DNA from: Sanguibacter gelidistatuariae
GTDB taxonomy: Bacteria > Actinomycetota > Actinomycetes > Actinomycetales > Cellulomonadaceae
NCBI RefSeq assembly: GCF_900096585.1
Contig: NZ_FMYH01000005.1
Span: 248,001-312,000, forward strand
Reading direction: 5' to 3'
Length of the DNA: 64,000 bases
The position numbers and the translations under genes were made by a program. The notes beneath the pieces were generated by a model that had not been told where the DNA came from, ran no database searches, and worked only from the letters and a program-made list of their open reading frames with translations. Below, one piece after another: positions 26,475 to 35,482 of this stretch. How positions within the stretch are numbered: the first letter of the stretch is position 1; every line of letters begins with the position of its first letter.

Positions 26475-28454
26475 TCAGCGCGCCAGCGCCAACCGCAGGT
26501 CGGCGAGCCAGCCCGACGTCGGGCCGCAGGTGAGCAGTCCGCTGCCGGCACCGGCGAGCTCGCCGGCCGCGGGGGACAGCGCCGCGAGAGCCCGGCGCAT
26601 GGTGTGGTGATCGTCCAGGTTGATCGCAGCCCGGGCCACGAGGCACCACAGCGCCTCGAGGAGGTGACCGGGTGGGGGATCGGAGAGGTCGCGCAGGGCG
26701 CGGGCTGCGTCGTCGGGCAGGTTCTGGGTGAGAAGGATGAGCGGGCGGACCCAGGGTTCGTAGGGACCCCACTGGATGCTGGGGTCGGTGGGCACCGGGC
26801 GGTCGTGCTGGAGGCGGAGGGTGAGTAGGGCGAGGGGCAGCAGCCCGTGCTCGAGGCCCGGCATCCCGGCTCCCTCGAGGGCCGCTGCTGCGGCGCGGTA
26901 GCTCTGTGCGACGTCGGTCGCCGGCTGGGCTGTGAGCGCGAGCCGCAGCGCGCGGTACCACCCGGTGAAGACGGCGACGAGCGGTGACTCGTACTCGGCT
27001 GCCAGGTCGTCGGCTGCGCGGGCATGGGCGTCGGCGCGATCAAGATCACCGAGCGCACATTGGGACTGGAGCTGGATCAGGTGTCCAAGGAGTTCGTAGG
27101 TGGTGAGGTCGTGGCGGGAGGACAGTGCGACGAGCTCCGCGCCGATGGCGTCGCGGCGGGCCGCCAGACCGGCCCGATGGAAGGTCTGCATGAAGACGCC
27201 GTTGAGGGCGAAGGCCAGGAGAGCGGGGTCGTCGAGGTGCCGCGCGAGCGCTTCGGCCTCGGTCGCGGCGCTCCGACCCCGTGGCTCGGTCGTCCCACGG
27301 GACTCGATCGCGATCGTGGCGAGCAGGCGCGCCCGGCTCGCGTCCTGGCCCGAGGGGAGCGCCGCGAGTGTGCGCTCCGCCGCGGCGACGACCTGCTCCG
27401 CCTGCTCGGCGTCGTCTGATCGCGTCCATATTGCCGGCACGTCATAGGCGCCGATGACCCGGGCCGTGAGAGTGATGTCGCCGAGTTCCTCGGCGGCGAG
27501 GATGGTCGCCAGGCGTTGGCGGCGGGCGGCTTCGAGCCCCGTGCCTCCGGTGATGGCGAGGCTGCGCAGCAGATCGACGGTCGAGCGGAGCCGTGACCGG
27601 ACACCCGGCGTAGTGTCGCCGGGACCCGTGCTCCGCTCGTAGGTCGCCGCTGCCTCCGCCCAGACCAGCCCGGCGCCGTCGTCGGGCCATGGGTGCAGGT
27701 CGAGGTAATCGGCGTGGTTGAGGACGTCGACCTCGAGGCGTCGGAGCGCGGAACCGGGGTCGACGCCGAGCTGGTCGACCAGTAGGGTGCGGGCCCGCCG
27801 GAGCACATCGAGGGCCTCGCCCTGACGCCCGGTGCGGTACAGGGCGAGAGCCAGCAGCCGCCACCCTTCTTCGCGCCAGGGGTGCTCGGCCACGTGGGCG
27901 TCGAGGTCGGGAACGGCGTCGGCGGCGCGTCCCAGGTCCAGCAGCGAGGCGGCGAGCAGCTCCACGGCGTGCAGCCGCAGCTCGGTCAACCGTGAGCGTT
28001 CCGCGCGTGCCCAGTGCTCGTCGGCGAGGTCCGCGTAGGCGGGTCCGCGCCACCAGGCCAAGGCCTCGCGGAGCGTCGACTGGGCGTCACCGGGGGAGAG
28101 CGTCCGGGCGGCGCGGACTGCCCGCTCGAATCGTGACGCGTCGAGGGACGACGGATCGGTTCGCAGGGCGTAACCCGTCCCGTCGGTGACGATGAGCATC
28201 GCGGGCGCCCGAGGAGGGCGATCCGGTTCGAGGGCGCGACGCAGGTCGCCGACGAAGGTGCGGATCGCGCCGACGGCGTGCGCGGGAGGGGCGACCCACA
28301 GGTCGTCGACGAGCATCGACAGGGGCACCGTCCGCCCGCCCGCGACGACCAGGCGCGCGAGGACCGACCGGTGCTTGGGCCCGCGCAGCGAGATCCGCTC
28401 GCCGGCCTCATCCCACGCGGTCACGGGTCCGAGGACTCCAAGCGTGACAGCCAC
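26475..28454 (-). CDS. SARP-family regulator with BTAD domain
   Basis: 659-residue AfsR/SARP-type transcription factor; GTG start with GAGGAGGACC upstream. Residues about 1-95 form the OmpR-like winged helix (LGVLGPVTAWDEAGERISLR; AVGAIRTFVGDLRRALEP), about 100-250 the bacterial transcriptional activation domain (BTAD), and the remainder is a long helical TPR-like region. No Walker motifs are seen, so it lacks the NB-ARC ATPase of AfsR. It is divergent from an alpha/beta hydrolase gene, its most likely target. Confidence 0.82.
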   Translation of the reverse strand: MAVTLGVLGPVTAWDEAGERISLRGPKHRSVLARLVVAGGRTVPLSMLVDDLWVAPPAHAVGAIRTFVGDLRRALEPDRPPRAPAMLIVTDGTGYALRTDPSSLDASRFERAVRAARTLSPGDAQSTLREALAWWRGPAYADLADEHWARAERSRLTELRLHAVELLAASLLDLGRAADAVPDLDAHVAEHPWREEGWRLLALALYRTGRQGEALDVLRRARTLLVDQLGVDPGSALRRLEVDVLNHADYLDLHPWPDDGAGLVWAEAAATYERSTGPGDTTPGVRSRLRSTVDLLRSLAITGGTGLEAARRQRLATILAAEELGDITLTARVIGAYDVPAIWTRSDDAEQAEQVVAAAERTLAALPSGQDASRARLLATIAIESRGTTEPRGRSAATEAEALARHLDDPALLAFALNGVFMQTFHRAGLAARRDAIGAELVALSSRHDLTTYELLGHLIQLQSQCALGDLDRADAHARAADDLAAEYESPLVAVFTGWYRALRLALTAQPATDVAQSYRAAAAALEGAGMPGLEHGLLPLALLTLRLQHDRPVPTDPSIQWGPYEPWVRPLILLTQNLPDDAARALRDLSDPPPGHLLEALWCLVARAAINLDDHHTMRRALAALSPAAGELAGAGSGLLTCGPTSGWLADLRLALAR

Positions 28455-28593
28455 ACGGTCCTCCTCTCACTGAGCGTCTCGGGACCACAGTACGGCCGCC
28501 GACGGTGAGCGCGGCGGGGTCACTGATCAGGTGCTGATCCGCGCGGGGCAGCCTGGAGCCTCCACCGAACCTCAACTGAACGGATCACCCGCC

Positions 28594-29472
28594 ATGACGC
28601 TCGTCATCCCCGATGCCACCTACCGCCGTATCCCTGTCGCCGACGGGGTGAGCCTCAACGTCGCCGTCGCCGGGACCGGCAGCCCGGTCATTCTGCTGCA
28701 CGGCTTCCCCCAGACTCACCTCATGTGGCGCCACGTCGTGGCAGACCTCATGCAGGACCACACGGTGATCGTCCCGGATCTGCGTGGATACGGCGACAGC
28801 GACAAGCCAGCCGAGCTTGATGCCACGACCTACTCCAAGCGCACGATGGGAGACGACGTCGTGGCGCTCGCCGCGGCGCTCGGGCACGACACCTTCGCCC
28901 TGGTCGGCCATGACCGCGGTGCGCTCGTGGCCTTCCGGACGGCGATGGACCACCCAGAGAACGTCACCCACCTCACCAGCCTCGACGTCCTGCCGACCTT
29001 GGACATGTGGGACGTGCTCCACGGCGCGAACGCCGCGGTGGGTTTCCACCTCTACCTGATGGCGCAGCCGCCTGGTCTTGCCGAGACGATGATCTCGAAT
29101 AGCGCCGACGTCTTCTTCGGCCACTTCCTCGACGCCTGGACCAAGGATCCCGCGGCGATCCCGGCCGAGTACCGCTTGGCCTACCTCGCCGCGAGCGCGG
29201 GAGCGGTGCCGTCGATCGTCGCGGACTACCGCGCGACCGCGAGCATCGACATCGCCCATGACCAGGCCGACCTCGACCTCGGCACGACGCTCTCGATGCC
29301 GGTGACGGTGATCCAGCAGGACTGGGGTTCTGCCCTCGGCTACGACGCGGCAGCGGTGTGGCGGGCATGGGCGCCGCGTCTGACGCACTACACGACGGAC
29401 GCCGGTCACTTCATGGCCGAGGAGGTCCCCGCAGAGATCGTGGCCGCAGTTCGCGAACTCCTGGCGACCTGA
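28594..29472 (+). CDS. Alpha/beta hydrolase (epoxide hydrolase/haloacetate dehalogenase group)
   Basis: 292-residue hydrolase; ATG 28594 is the conserved start although the frame opens earlier. The oxyanion motif HGFPQTH, the DLRGYGDSDKP loop, the nucleophile Asp in VGHDRGALVAF and the catalytic His in TDAGHFMAEEVP are all present. An Asp nucleophile in GHDRG points to epoxide hydrolases or fluoroacetate-type dehalogenases rather than esterases. Divergent from the SARP regulator, with 139 bases between them. Confidence 0.82.
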   Translation: MTLVIPDATYRRIPVADGVSLNVAVAGTGSPVILLHGFPQTHLMWRHVVADLMQDHTVIVPDLRGYGDSDKPAELDATTYSKRTMGDDVVALAAALGHDTFALVGHDRGALVAFRTAMDHPENVTHLTSLDVLPTLDMWDVLHGANAAVGFHLYLMAQPPGLAETMISNSADVFFGHFLDAWTKDPAAIPAEYRLAYLAASAGAVPSIVADYRATASIDIAHDQADLDLGTTLSMPVTVIQQDWGSALGYDAAAVWRAWAPRLTHYTTDAGHFMAEEVPAEIVAAVRELLAT

Positions 29473-29550
29473 CCACCGACGTGGGGACCGGAGAGCCTGC
29501 CCTCCGGACGCGAAGAGCGATAGCGTCGACCTCATCGATGAGAGCGGGGG

Positions 29551-29742
29551 ATGGTCATGCCGGTCTGGTTGCTATTTGTAGGGATCCTCCTCACCGCGCT
29601 CACGGTGGGTCTCGGGTTCGTGGCGATCCTGGGTGCAACCCTCGGCAGGCGTGTCCGCAAGGGCCGCAAGACCGGCCGCTACACCGCCACCCCGGGCAAC
29701 TCCTCCGACAACAGCTCCTCGTCGAGAATCGGCGGCGTCTGA
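29551..29742 (+). CDS. Small single-pass membrane protein
   Basis: 63 residues: one hydrophobic helix (about 4-30, WLLFVGILLTALTVGLGFVA) followed by a basic stretch (GRRVRKGRKTGR) and a Ser/Asn-rich tail. ATG 29551 and ATG 29557 are both possible starts. The positive-inside rule places the C-terminus in the cytoplasm. No family recognised; being short, it could be a spurious call, although the composition is convincing. Confidence 0.5.
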   Translation: MVMPVWLLFVGILLTALTVGLGFVAILGATLGRRVRKGRKTGRYTATPGNSSDNSSSSRIGGV

Positions 29743-29850
29743 CGCAGACACTCCAGGTGCGGGCTGCAGCAGCAGCTACAGTTCGGCGCTCGCAGTGGGT
29801 GGCGAGGATGGCCGACCGCCGATGGACCACTTCGCGCCTGGCCAACATGG

Positions 29851-30528
29851 TCACCCCTGCTGGCGTAGCTGCTTGCCCCAGTCCGCGTAGAACTGGCGCA
29901 GCGCGGGTATCTGTCCCGGGTCGACATCAAGCTCGTCGTCATGGATCACATCGAGTTGGTCGATCATCTCGGCAAGAACGGACGGAAGGAATCCCGCATC
30001 ACGCTCGGCGGCCAAGTCGATGAGTCGGTCACGACCAAACAGTTGAGCGAGAGCGTGCACGTCGACGAAGTCTCGCGGCTCGCCGCGCCCAAACAAGGCA
30101 AGGGTCTTCTGACCTGCGCTTTCCTCGACCGCCAACGTGGGCCCGAGGACGGAGACCGTCGGAGGGATGATCGGCGAAGCGTCCTCTGCGAGATCAACGA
30201 TGACGATCTCGCCGCTTGTTGCGGTCAGTGAAAGCCGGACGAATCCAGGAAACTCGCGTTCGATGGTGCATGTCCAGCCCCTCTGTCGGGCGAGGATATC
30301 TAGGGCCCGGGAGGCTCCTCCTACATCGCCCCGGCCACGGCTCGTGAACAGGTCGAGATCCTCGGTGCTGCGATCCACGATCTTGTTGGCGATGAGGGCG
30401 GCTCCGCCCGCGACGACAAAGCCGTGCGACTCGTCGAGCGTGAAGAACGTCTGGGCGACCTCTTGCTGGAAGGCGGTCAGACCCCCTCGAGTGGGGAGGC
30501 TAGCCACGGTCGACCCGAAGGGCATCAT
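29851..30528 (-). CDS. AbiEii-type nucleotidyltransferase, probable toxin
   Basis: About 225-residue protein of the nucleotidyltransferase AbiEii/AbiGii toxin family. The active-site signature is visible: VVAGGAALIANKI followed by RSTEDLDLF (the Asp pair of the NTase fold), with a further acidic strand EIVIVDLAED. Members transfer nucleotides to RNA, often tRNA, and block growth. It overlaps the upstream XRE-type gene and should be co-translated. The start is uncertain (ATG 30528 or 30525, or GTG 30507); no strong ribosome site is seen. Whether it acts in phage defence is inferred. Confidence 0.75.
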   Translation of the reverse strand: MMPFGSTVASLPTRGGLTAFQQEVAQTFFTLDESHGFVVAGGAALIANKIVDRSTEDLDLFTSRGRGDVGGASRALDILARQRGWTCTIEREFPGFVRLSLTATSGEIVIVDLAEDASPIIPPTVSVLGPTLAVEESAGQKTLALFGRGEPRDFVDVHALAQLFGRDRLIDLAAERDAGFLPSVLAEMIDQLDVIHDDELDVDPGQIPALRQFYADWGKQLRQQG

Positions 30529-31024
30529 CGATGAGTGGCTGCCAGGCATCGCGTACTTCTCGGGGCAGTCGCAGGTCGTCCCACATGTCGACGAGCAGGG
30601 CGCCGTCGATGAAGTCCAAGAGGTCCTGCTCGGTGCCCTCGGTCATCACGGCCCTGTAGACGAGAGCGCGTTCTCGCCTATCGGCAAGGTTGTACTCCCG
30701 AGGCGGACCCGACCAGTGTGTTCGTGCCGGGAGCGCGGTCGTGCGAAGTGCGTCCTTGAGGAGGAGCCGAGGAATGCGATCAGGCACGGACAGAGGGCGG
30801 CCGCGTCGAGTGAAGATCGTCGTGAACTGCACGGGCTTGTCATCGAGGACGACCTGTTGGCCGGTTGCCGCGATCAGCCGATCGAAGGTGGCGATGGTCG
30901 GGGACTTGTGACCATTCTCGTAGGCGGACACGGCGGTGCGCGATGTCGCAGCGCGGCGCGCGAGTTCGTCAGTCGTCAGATGTGCGCGCTTGCGCGCGCT
31001 GCGCAGGATTTCAGCACTCTTCAT
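30500..31024 (-). CDS. XRE-type regulator, probable antitoxin
   Basis: 174 residues; ATG 31024 with a GAGGAGG site. The N-terminal helix-turn-helix (LTTDELARRAATSRTAVSAYENG) is of the Xre/Cro type. The C-terminal part (REYNLADRRERALVYRAVMT...) has no effector motif and probably binds the toxin. Overlap with the nucleotidyltransferase gene and the palindrome in its promoter suit a self-repressed toxin-antitoxin operon. Confidence 0.75.
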   Translation of the reverse strand: MKSAEILRSARKRAHLTTDELARRAATSRTAVSAYENGHKSPTIATFDRLIAATGQQVVLDDKPVQFTTIFTRRGRPLSVPDRIPRLLLKDALRTTALPARTHWSGPPREYNLADRRERALVYRAVMTEGTEQDLLDFIDGALLVDMWDDLRLPREVRDAWQPLIDDALRVDRG

Positions 31025-31055
31025 CGGTACGGCCTCCTCGCTTGAACTCCAACGT

Positions 31056-31067
31056 ATCTGATCATAT
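31056..31067. promoter_or_regulatory. Candidate operator of the toxin-antitoxin pair
   Basis: An imperfect palindrome, ATCTGATCATAT, centred on TGATCA, about 32 bases upstream of the antitoxin start in an AT-rich patch. Its position suits autorepression by the XRE-type protein. Confidence 0.35.
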
Positions 31068-31235
31068 GACATCGGCACGGGACTTGTCGTGGTACTGACC
31101 ACTGAGGCCCGCCAAGAGAGAACCCCCTCCCGTCCGCTTCATCCGGGCAGATCGATCCCGGCTCGGGGGCTATGACCGAGACGTGGACCGGCAGCGGTAC
31201 GGGGTCGTCGAGCATCGGGAGCGGCTGAGGCCCCG

Positions 31236-31643
31236 TCAGTCGCCCGCCGTGGCTCCTGTGCCGTCGAGCACCTCAAGGTAGTGCGGGTTCTGCATGACGC
31301 CCAGAATGTTGCCGAAGGGGTCGACGACGGCCGCCGTGCGGAAGCCGTTCCCGCGGTCGGTGATCGCCTGATACTCGGTCGCGCCGAGGGCGACCAGGCG
31401 TTCGACGGTGCCCTCGAGGTCGTCGACGTGCCAGTTGACGAACTGCCCCGCCGGCGCGGGCGGGAGCGGGGGTGCGTACCGGGCGTCGATGATGCCCAGC
31501 TCGTGCTGATAGTCCCCGACGCGGAACTCGACGTACCCAGGCACGTGGAAGTAGGCGGGGATGCCGAGCACCTCGCTGTACCAGGCCTCGGCGGCGTCCA
31601 GGTCTGCGGCGTAGCTGGTGGCGGTCGCGAATCCTCTGAGCAT
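31236..31643 (-). CDS. VOC/glyoxalase-fold protein
   Basis: 135-residue glyoxalase-superfamily protein; ATG 31643 with a GGAGAACACC leader. The N-terminal half reads as one beta-alpha-beta unit (DLDAAEAWYSEVLGIPAYF; HELGIID) and the C-terminal half as the second (FVNWHVDDLEGTVERL; VVDPFGNILGVMQNPHY). His, Glu and Asp metal ligands are plausible but the substrate is unknown. It is divergent from the WYL regulator and probably controlled by it. Confidence 0.82.
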   Translation of the reverse strand: MLRGFATATSYAADLDAAEAWYSEVLGIPAYFHVPGYVEFRVGDYQHELGIIDARYAPPLPPAPAGQFVNWHVDDLEGTVERLVALGATEYQAITDRGNGFRTAAVVDPFGNILGVMQNPHYLEVLDGTGATAGD

Positions 31644-31729
31644 GGTGTTCTCCTTGGTTGAGATGGTGACTCCAGCATCGACCTCATAAGTAGTCATCCT
31701 CTGAGCACTTTGATGGCGATACTTGAGAC

Positions 31730-32692
31730 ATGCGAGCTGATCGACTGGTGGCCACCCTCCTGGTGCTGCAGGCGCGTGGTCGCGTGAGCGCGGCCGAGCT
31801 CGCCAAGGAGCTGGAGACATCCGTGTCGACGGCGCGCCGCGACCTGGAGGCGCTCTCGACGGCCGGCATCCCGGTCTATCCGCAGCCGGGCCGAGGGGGC
31901 GGATGGCAGCTTCTCGGCGGTGCCCGGACCGACCTGAGCGGTCTGACCTCGGACGAGGCCCGTGCACTGTTCCTGCTGGTCGGCCCGGCAGCGGCGCTCG
32001 ACCCCGGAGCCAAGTCCGCACTGCGCAAGCTGGTCCGGGCCCTTCCCGAGACGTTCCGGGCCGACGCCGAAGCAGCAGCAGAAGCGATCATGGTGGACCT
32101 GGCGGGCTGGGGTGCCGCTCCGCGGGACCGCCCGCAATACGTCAACCAGCTCGAGTCGGCCGTGGTGAGCCGCAGACGGGTGTGCCTTACCTACACCGGC
32201 TGGGACAAGGACCCGGTCGACCGTCTCGTCGACCCCTGGGGCCTGGTACGGAAGGGCGAGGTCTGGTACCTGCTCGGCGCGACCGACGGAGCCGAGCGCA
32301 CCTACCGCGTGGAGCGGATCACAGACCTGGAGATCACCGACCAACCGGCCCAGCGGCCGCCCCGAGGTGGCCTGGAGGCGGCATGGGCGCGGGTCCTCGA
32401 CGACGTACGTGGGCTGCGTGCCCGCGCCTCCGCGACGGTGACCGTCGACGCTGAGGTCCTGCCGTGGCTCCGCTCGACCTTCGGCCCGGAGTCGATCCAG
32501 CAGGACACGGTCATCGAGGGCCGAGCCCGTGTGGTGATCACCGCCCCCACGGCGGAGATCATCGCGCGAGGTCTGGTCGGCTGGGCCGAGCGCATCGACG
32601 TGCACGGGCCCGCCTCGGTGCGGGCCGAGATCGCCCGGCTCGGATCGATGGCCGTCGACCGCAACACCCCGGGAGGCCCCGCGGAAGGCTAG
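31730..32692 (+). CDS. HTH-WYL transcriptional regulator
   Basis: 320 residues: an N-terminal DeoR-type helix-turn-helix (GRVSAAELAKELETSVSTAR) and a C-terminal WYL domain (VCLTYTGWDKDPVDRLVDPW; the WYL signature is visible as GEVWYLLGA). WYL domains sense ligands or single-stranded nucleic acid. It is divergent from one glyoxalase-like gene and followed tail-to-tail by another, so local regulation of these genes is likely. Confidence 0.85.
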   Translation: MRADRLVATLLVLQARGRVSAAELAKELETSVSTARRDLEALSTAGIPVYPQPGRGGGWQLLGGARTDLSGLTSDEARALFLLVGPAAALDPGAKSALRKLVRALPETFRADAEAAAEAIMVDLAGWGAAPRDRPQYVNQLESAVVSRRRVCLTYTGWDKDPVDRLVDPWGLVRKGEVWYLLGATDGAERTYRVERITDLEITDQPAQRPPRGGLEAAWARVLDDVRGLRARASATVTVDAEVLPWLRSTFGPESIQQDTVIEGRARVVITAPTAEIIARGLVGWAERIDVHGPASVRAEIARLGSMAVDRNTPGGPAEG

Positions 32693-32700
32693 GGAGTGCC

Positions 32701-33129
32701 CTAACCGAAGACGACCGTGCCGTCCTCGGCGATGCACCACCCCGGGTTGTGCGCGATCTCCCAGATCACACCGTTCGGGTCCTGCACGTGGGCATGGAAG
32801 ACGCCGCCGAACTGCCCCGCCCGGGGCGATTTCAGGATCGTCCCGCCGGCCGTCTCCATGGCGGCCACGAGCTTGATCACCTCGTCCGGGCTGTCGACGT
32901 TGTGGGCCAGGGTGACGCCGGAGACCTGGGAGCGATCCTGGCCGGACTCGAGGTCCTCGTTGAACTTCTCGGCGTCGAAGAATCCCAGTACGAGGCCTGG
33001 TCCGGTCTGGAAGAAGATGATCTCGCCCTCGACGTCGGCCAGCGGAGTCCATCCCAGGGCCCGGTAGAACGTCCGCGTGGCGCTCAGATCCGCGGTGGCC
33101 AGGGTGATGAAGTGCAGTCGCTGATGCAT
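32701..33129 (-). CDS. VOC/glyoxalase-fold protein
   Basis: 142 residues, the third glyoxalase-like protein in the window. Start ATG 33129. N-terminal HFITLATADLSATRTFYRAL and C-terminal FHAHVQDPNGVIWEIAHNPG are typical of the group. It ends nine bases from the WYL regulator stop on the other strand. Substrate unknown. Confidence 0.82.
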   Translation of the reverse strand: MHQRLHFITLATADLSATRTFYRALGWTPLADVEGEIIFFQTGPGLVLGFFDAEKFNEDLESGQDRSQVSGVTLAHNVDSPDEVIKLVAAMETAGGTILKSPRAGQFGGVFHAHVQDPNGVIWEIAHNPGWCIAEDGTVVFG

Positions 33130-33175
33130 GAAGTGCCCCGTTCGGTGTCTGGACGCGTGAAGTGGAACGTGTCGA

Positions 33176-33889
33176 TCAGGTGCCGCCGACAACCTCGGCG
33201 AACAGGTCCGCGTGCTCACCCAGTGCCGTGACCCCGGCCGCGGTTGCCGCGTGATGGCGAGGGGACCCCTTCGCGAACCACGAGTAGTAGTTGCGGGCCA
33301 GGATCGCCGAAGTGTTGTCAGGCCCGCCCAGCGCGCGGATCTGGGTCGTGGTGCGCTCGCCGTGGGCGTCGAGGATGGCCACGATCGCCAGGCTCCGTTC
33401 CTTGTAGACGGTGAGGATACGACGTCGGACAACGCCGCCGGCGTTGCGGCTCCCGGTGCGTCCGGTGTGCTCGGTGAGCACCGCGAGACGCTTCTTGACG
33501 TTGGTGCGCACCGCCCGCGCGGGGGCGGGGTGGACGGCCGCGTCCACCTGACCGACGCCGGCCTCGGTGAACGCGACGAAGAGCAACCCGATCTCCAGTC
33601 GCCGGCACAGCCGCACGATGTCGTCATGGCGCGGCGCCCGGTACCCGCCCTTGGGCAGCGGGATCGCGACATACACGCCGTCGGCGACAAGCTGGCGACG
33701 CGAGGCCTGGAACAGCAGCTCGATCGTGAAGCCGGTCTTCAGCTCGACGACGATGAGCTCCTCGCCGCGCACGGCGGTCACATCGCAGTCCTTGACCTCA
33801 CCCTTGACCTCGTAGCCGAGGCCCTCCAGGAACGCCTTGACCGGCGGGTACAGGTCGGTCTCCTGCAGAGCGGGGGCGCGGACCGCCAT
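33176..33889 (-). CDS. DUF2161 protein, PD-(D/E)XK nuclease fold
   Basis: 237 residues. The segment DCDVTAVRGEELIVVELKTG carries the Asp...ExK catalytic pattern of the PD-(D/E)XK superfamily, which includes many nucleases, and the overall layout matches DUF2161 (putative phosphodiesterase). A basic middle part (TNVKKRLAVLTEHTGRTGSR) could contact nucleic acid. It follows a HEAT-repeat gene on the same strand after 45 bases. Function not established; a role in DNA processing or defence is possible. Confidence 0.72.
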   Translation of the reverse strand: MAVRAPALQETDLYPPVKAFLEGLGYEVKGEVKDCDVTAVRGEELIVVELKTGFTIELLFQASRRQLVADGVYVAIPLPKGGYRAPRHDDIVRLCRRLEIGLLFVAFTEAGVGQVDAAVHPAPARAVRTNVKKRLAVLTEHTGRTGSRNAGGVVRRRILTVYKERSLAIVAILDAHGERTTTQIRALGGPDNTSAILARNYYSWFAKGSPRHHAATAAGVTALGEHADLFAEVVGGT

Positions 33890-33934
33890 CGTGCGGGGCC
33901 TCCTTCGACGTCGGGCTGGGTGTGGGCTTCCACG

Positions 33935-34750
33935 CTACCTGCCCGACGGCGCCCGCCCGGCAGGCGCGGCGGCCTGCGGTGCCGCTGTGGCTTGAGGGGC
34001 CGGTGGATCGGGAGCCCGGTCGACGATCTTGGCGAGGCGAGAGCGGGTGCGGTTCTTCGAGGCGAGGGACCTGACAACCGGCGACGGGTCGTCTAACAGG
34101 CGCCGGAAGACCGGCAGGCCGGCGGCGGAGTCGGCGGCCACAGCGACGCTCCAGGCGTACTCGAGCGTCTTGCGCAGCGACACCCATGCATCCGTGCGCC
34201 GGGTCGCCGCGTCCGCGGAGGCAAACAGTGTGGTGGCCCTGCCGCAGGACGCCAGGGCGGCGGCCGCCGCCTCGGGGGCGTGGAGCAGGCGGGGCTCGCA
34301 GATCGTGGCGAGGGCCGCGCGCACGAGCCGCGGGTCCTCGGAGAGCGTCCACGTGCTGATGGCGGACGCGACCGGTGATGCGGGGCCCCAGACCGCGCTC
34401 GCCGGCGCGATGACGTCAGCCGCGAGCTGCAGGCCTCGCGCGACGCCCTCGCGCACGCGCCACCGGTCGTCGCGAGCGCGCTCCGTGAGGACGCCCAGGA
34501 GCGCCGCGAAGGTTTCAGTGCCGACCTCGGTGCCCGCCATCGCGCGTCCGACGCCCGCGGTGCCGCATGTGGCCAGGTACTCGTCCGTCTCGCCAGACAG
34601 GCGACGAAGGGTGGTGAGGTCCACCTCGGCGGCGCAGCGGTCGACGAGGGAGAGGTTGGCGCGCGGGCCGGGCAGGCCCGAGCCGGCGAGGAGATGGGCG
34701 CGCAGGTCGAACACGGAAAGGGATCCGAGGTCAGGGGGTGAGAGCGGCAC
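33935..34750 (-). CDS. HEAT-like helical repeat protein
   Basis: 271 residues, mostly helical, with HEAT-like repeats (DDRWRVREGVARGLQLAADV; DDPSPVVRSLASKNRTRSRL) and a Pro/Ala-rich C-terminal tail. It somewhat resembles DNA-alkylation-repair (AlkD-like) superhelices, but no diagnostic residue can be named. Same strand as the PD-(D/E)XK protein gene downstream, so a two-gene operon is likely. Confidence 0.6.
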   Translation of the reverse strand: MPLSPPDLGSLSVFDLRAHLLAGSGLPGPRANLSLVDRCAAEVDLTTLRRLSGETDEYLATCGTAGVGRAMAGTEVGTETFAALLGVLTERARDDRWRVREGVARGLQLAADVIAPASAVWGPASPVASAISTWTLSEDPRLVRAALATICEPRLLHAPEAAAAALASCGRATTLFASADAATRRTDAWVSLRKTLEYAWSVAVAADSAAGLPVFRRLLDDPSPVVRSLASKNRTRSRLAKIVDRAPDPPAPQATAAPQAAAPAGRAPSGR

Positions 34751-34871
34751 GGCGAGTTCCTCCTTCGACCAGCATCGCTCGGATCGTAGGACCGGGCCAC
34801 GGCGGTACGACGGGTCCTAGGTCCCGTCCGCCACGAACGCTGCGTGGTTAGTGTCGAGATGGAGGTGGATC

Positions 34872-35372
34872 ATGGTGCGACCGACGACCAAGGAAGAGCT
34901 GCTCCGTGCGAGCGACGACGGTCTCCAGGCGGTGTGGGACGGAGCCGCCGAGCTCGGGGAGGGTGCGCGGTGGGACGACCCCGATGACCGCGACCACAGC
35001 GTGCGAGACGTCGTCGGACATCTACGTGAGTGGCAGCGGATGATGCTCGGCTGGTACGACGACGGGATGGCCGGCCGCGCGCCTGTGATGCCCGCCCCCG
35101 GTCACACGTGGCGGACGACGCCGGCCCTCAATGCGGAGATCTGGGTGCGCTACCAGGACACGACCGAGCTGGAGGTGCGCGAGGGGCTCGCCGAGACCCA
35201 CGCGCGACTGAGGGCGATCATCATGTCCCATACCGAGGACGAGCTCTTCGAGAAGACGCGGTATCCATGGACGGGGAGCACGTCGCTCGGGTCGTATGTC
35301 GTCTCGGCGACGTCGAGCCACTACGCGTGGGCCGCGACGAAGCTCCGGCGGCGGCGCGTGGCGGTGGCCTAG
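34872..35372 (+). CDS. ClbS/DfsB-family four-helix protein
   Basis: 166 residues; ATG 34872 preceded by GGAGGTGGATC. The N-terminal RPTTKEELLRAS, the DHSVRDVVGHLREWQRMMLGW helix and the tail (SLGSYVVSATSSHYAWA) match the ClbS/DfsB (DUF1706) group, a DinB-like four-helix bundle. ClbS protects producers from colibactin by cyclopropane hydrolysis, but most members have no proven substrate. Stands alone. Confidence 0.75.
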   Translation: MVRPTTKEELLRASDDGLQAVWDGAAELGEGARWDDPDDRDHSVRDVVGHLREWQRMMLGWYDDGMAGRAPVMPAPGHTWRTTPALNAEIWVRYQDTTELEVREGLAETHARLRAIIMSHTEDELFEKTRYPWTGSTSLGSYVVSATSSHYAWAATKLRRRRVAVA

Positions 35373-35482
35373 GCCATTTCGGCGCGCGCTGCCGGGACCT
35401 TGTGCCCTCAGAAGTGCAGATTCCCCTGCCTAGATTGAGCGGAGACGCAATTTCTTGAGTTAAGAACGCCCCCGGAGGATTC

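Noticed and set aside
35430-35470. Possible FNR-type site before the molybdoenzyme gene
   Set aside because: The TTGA elements present (TTGAGCG and TTGAGTT) do not pair as a TTGAT-N4-ATCAA palindrome.
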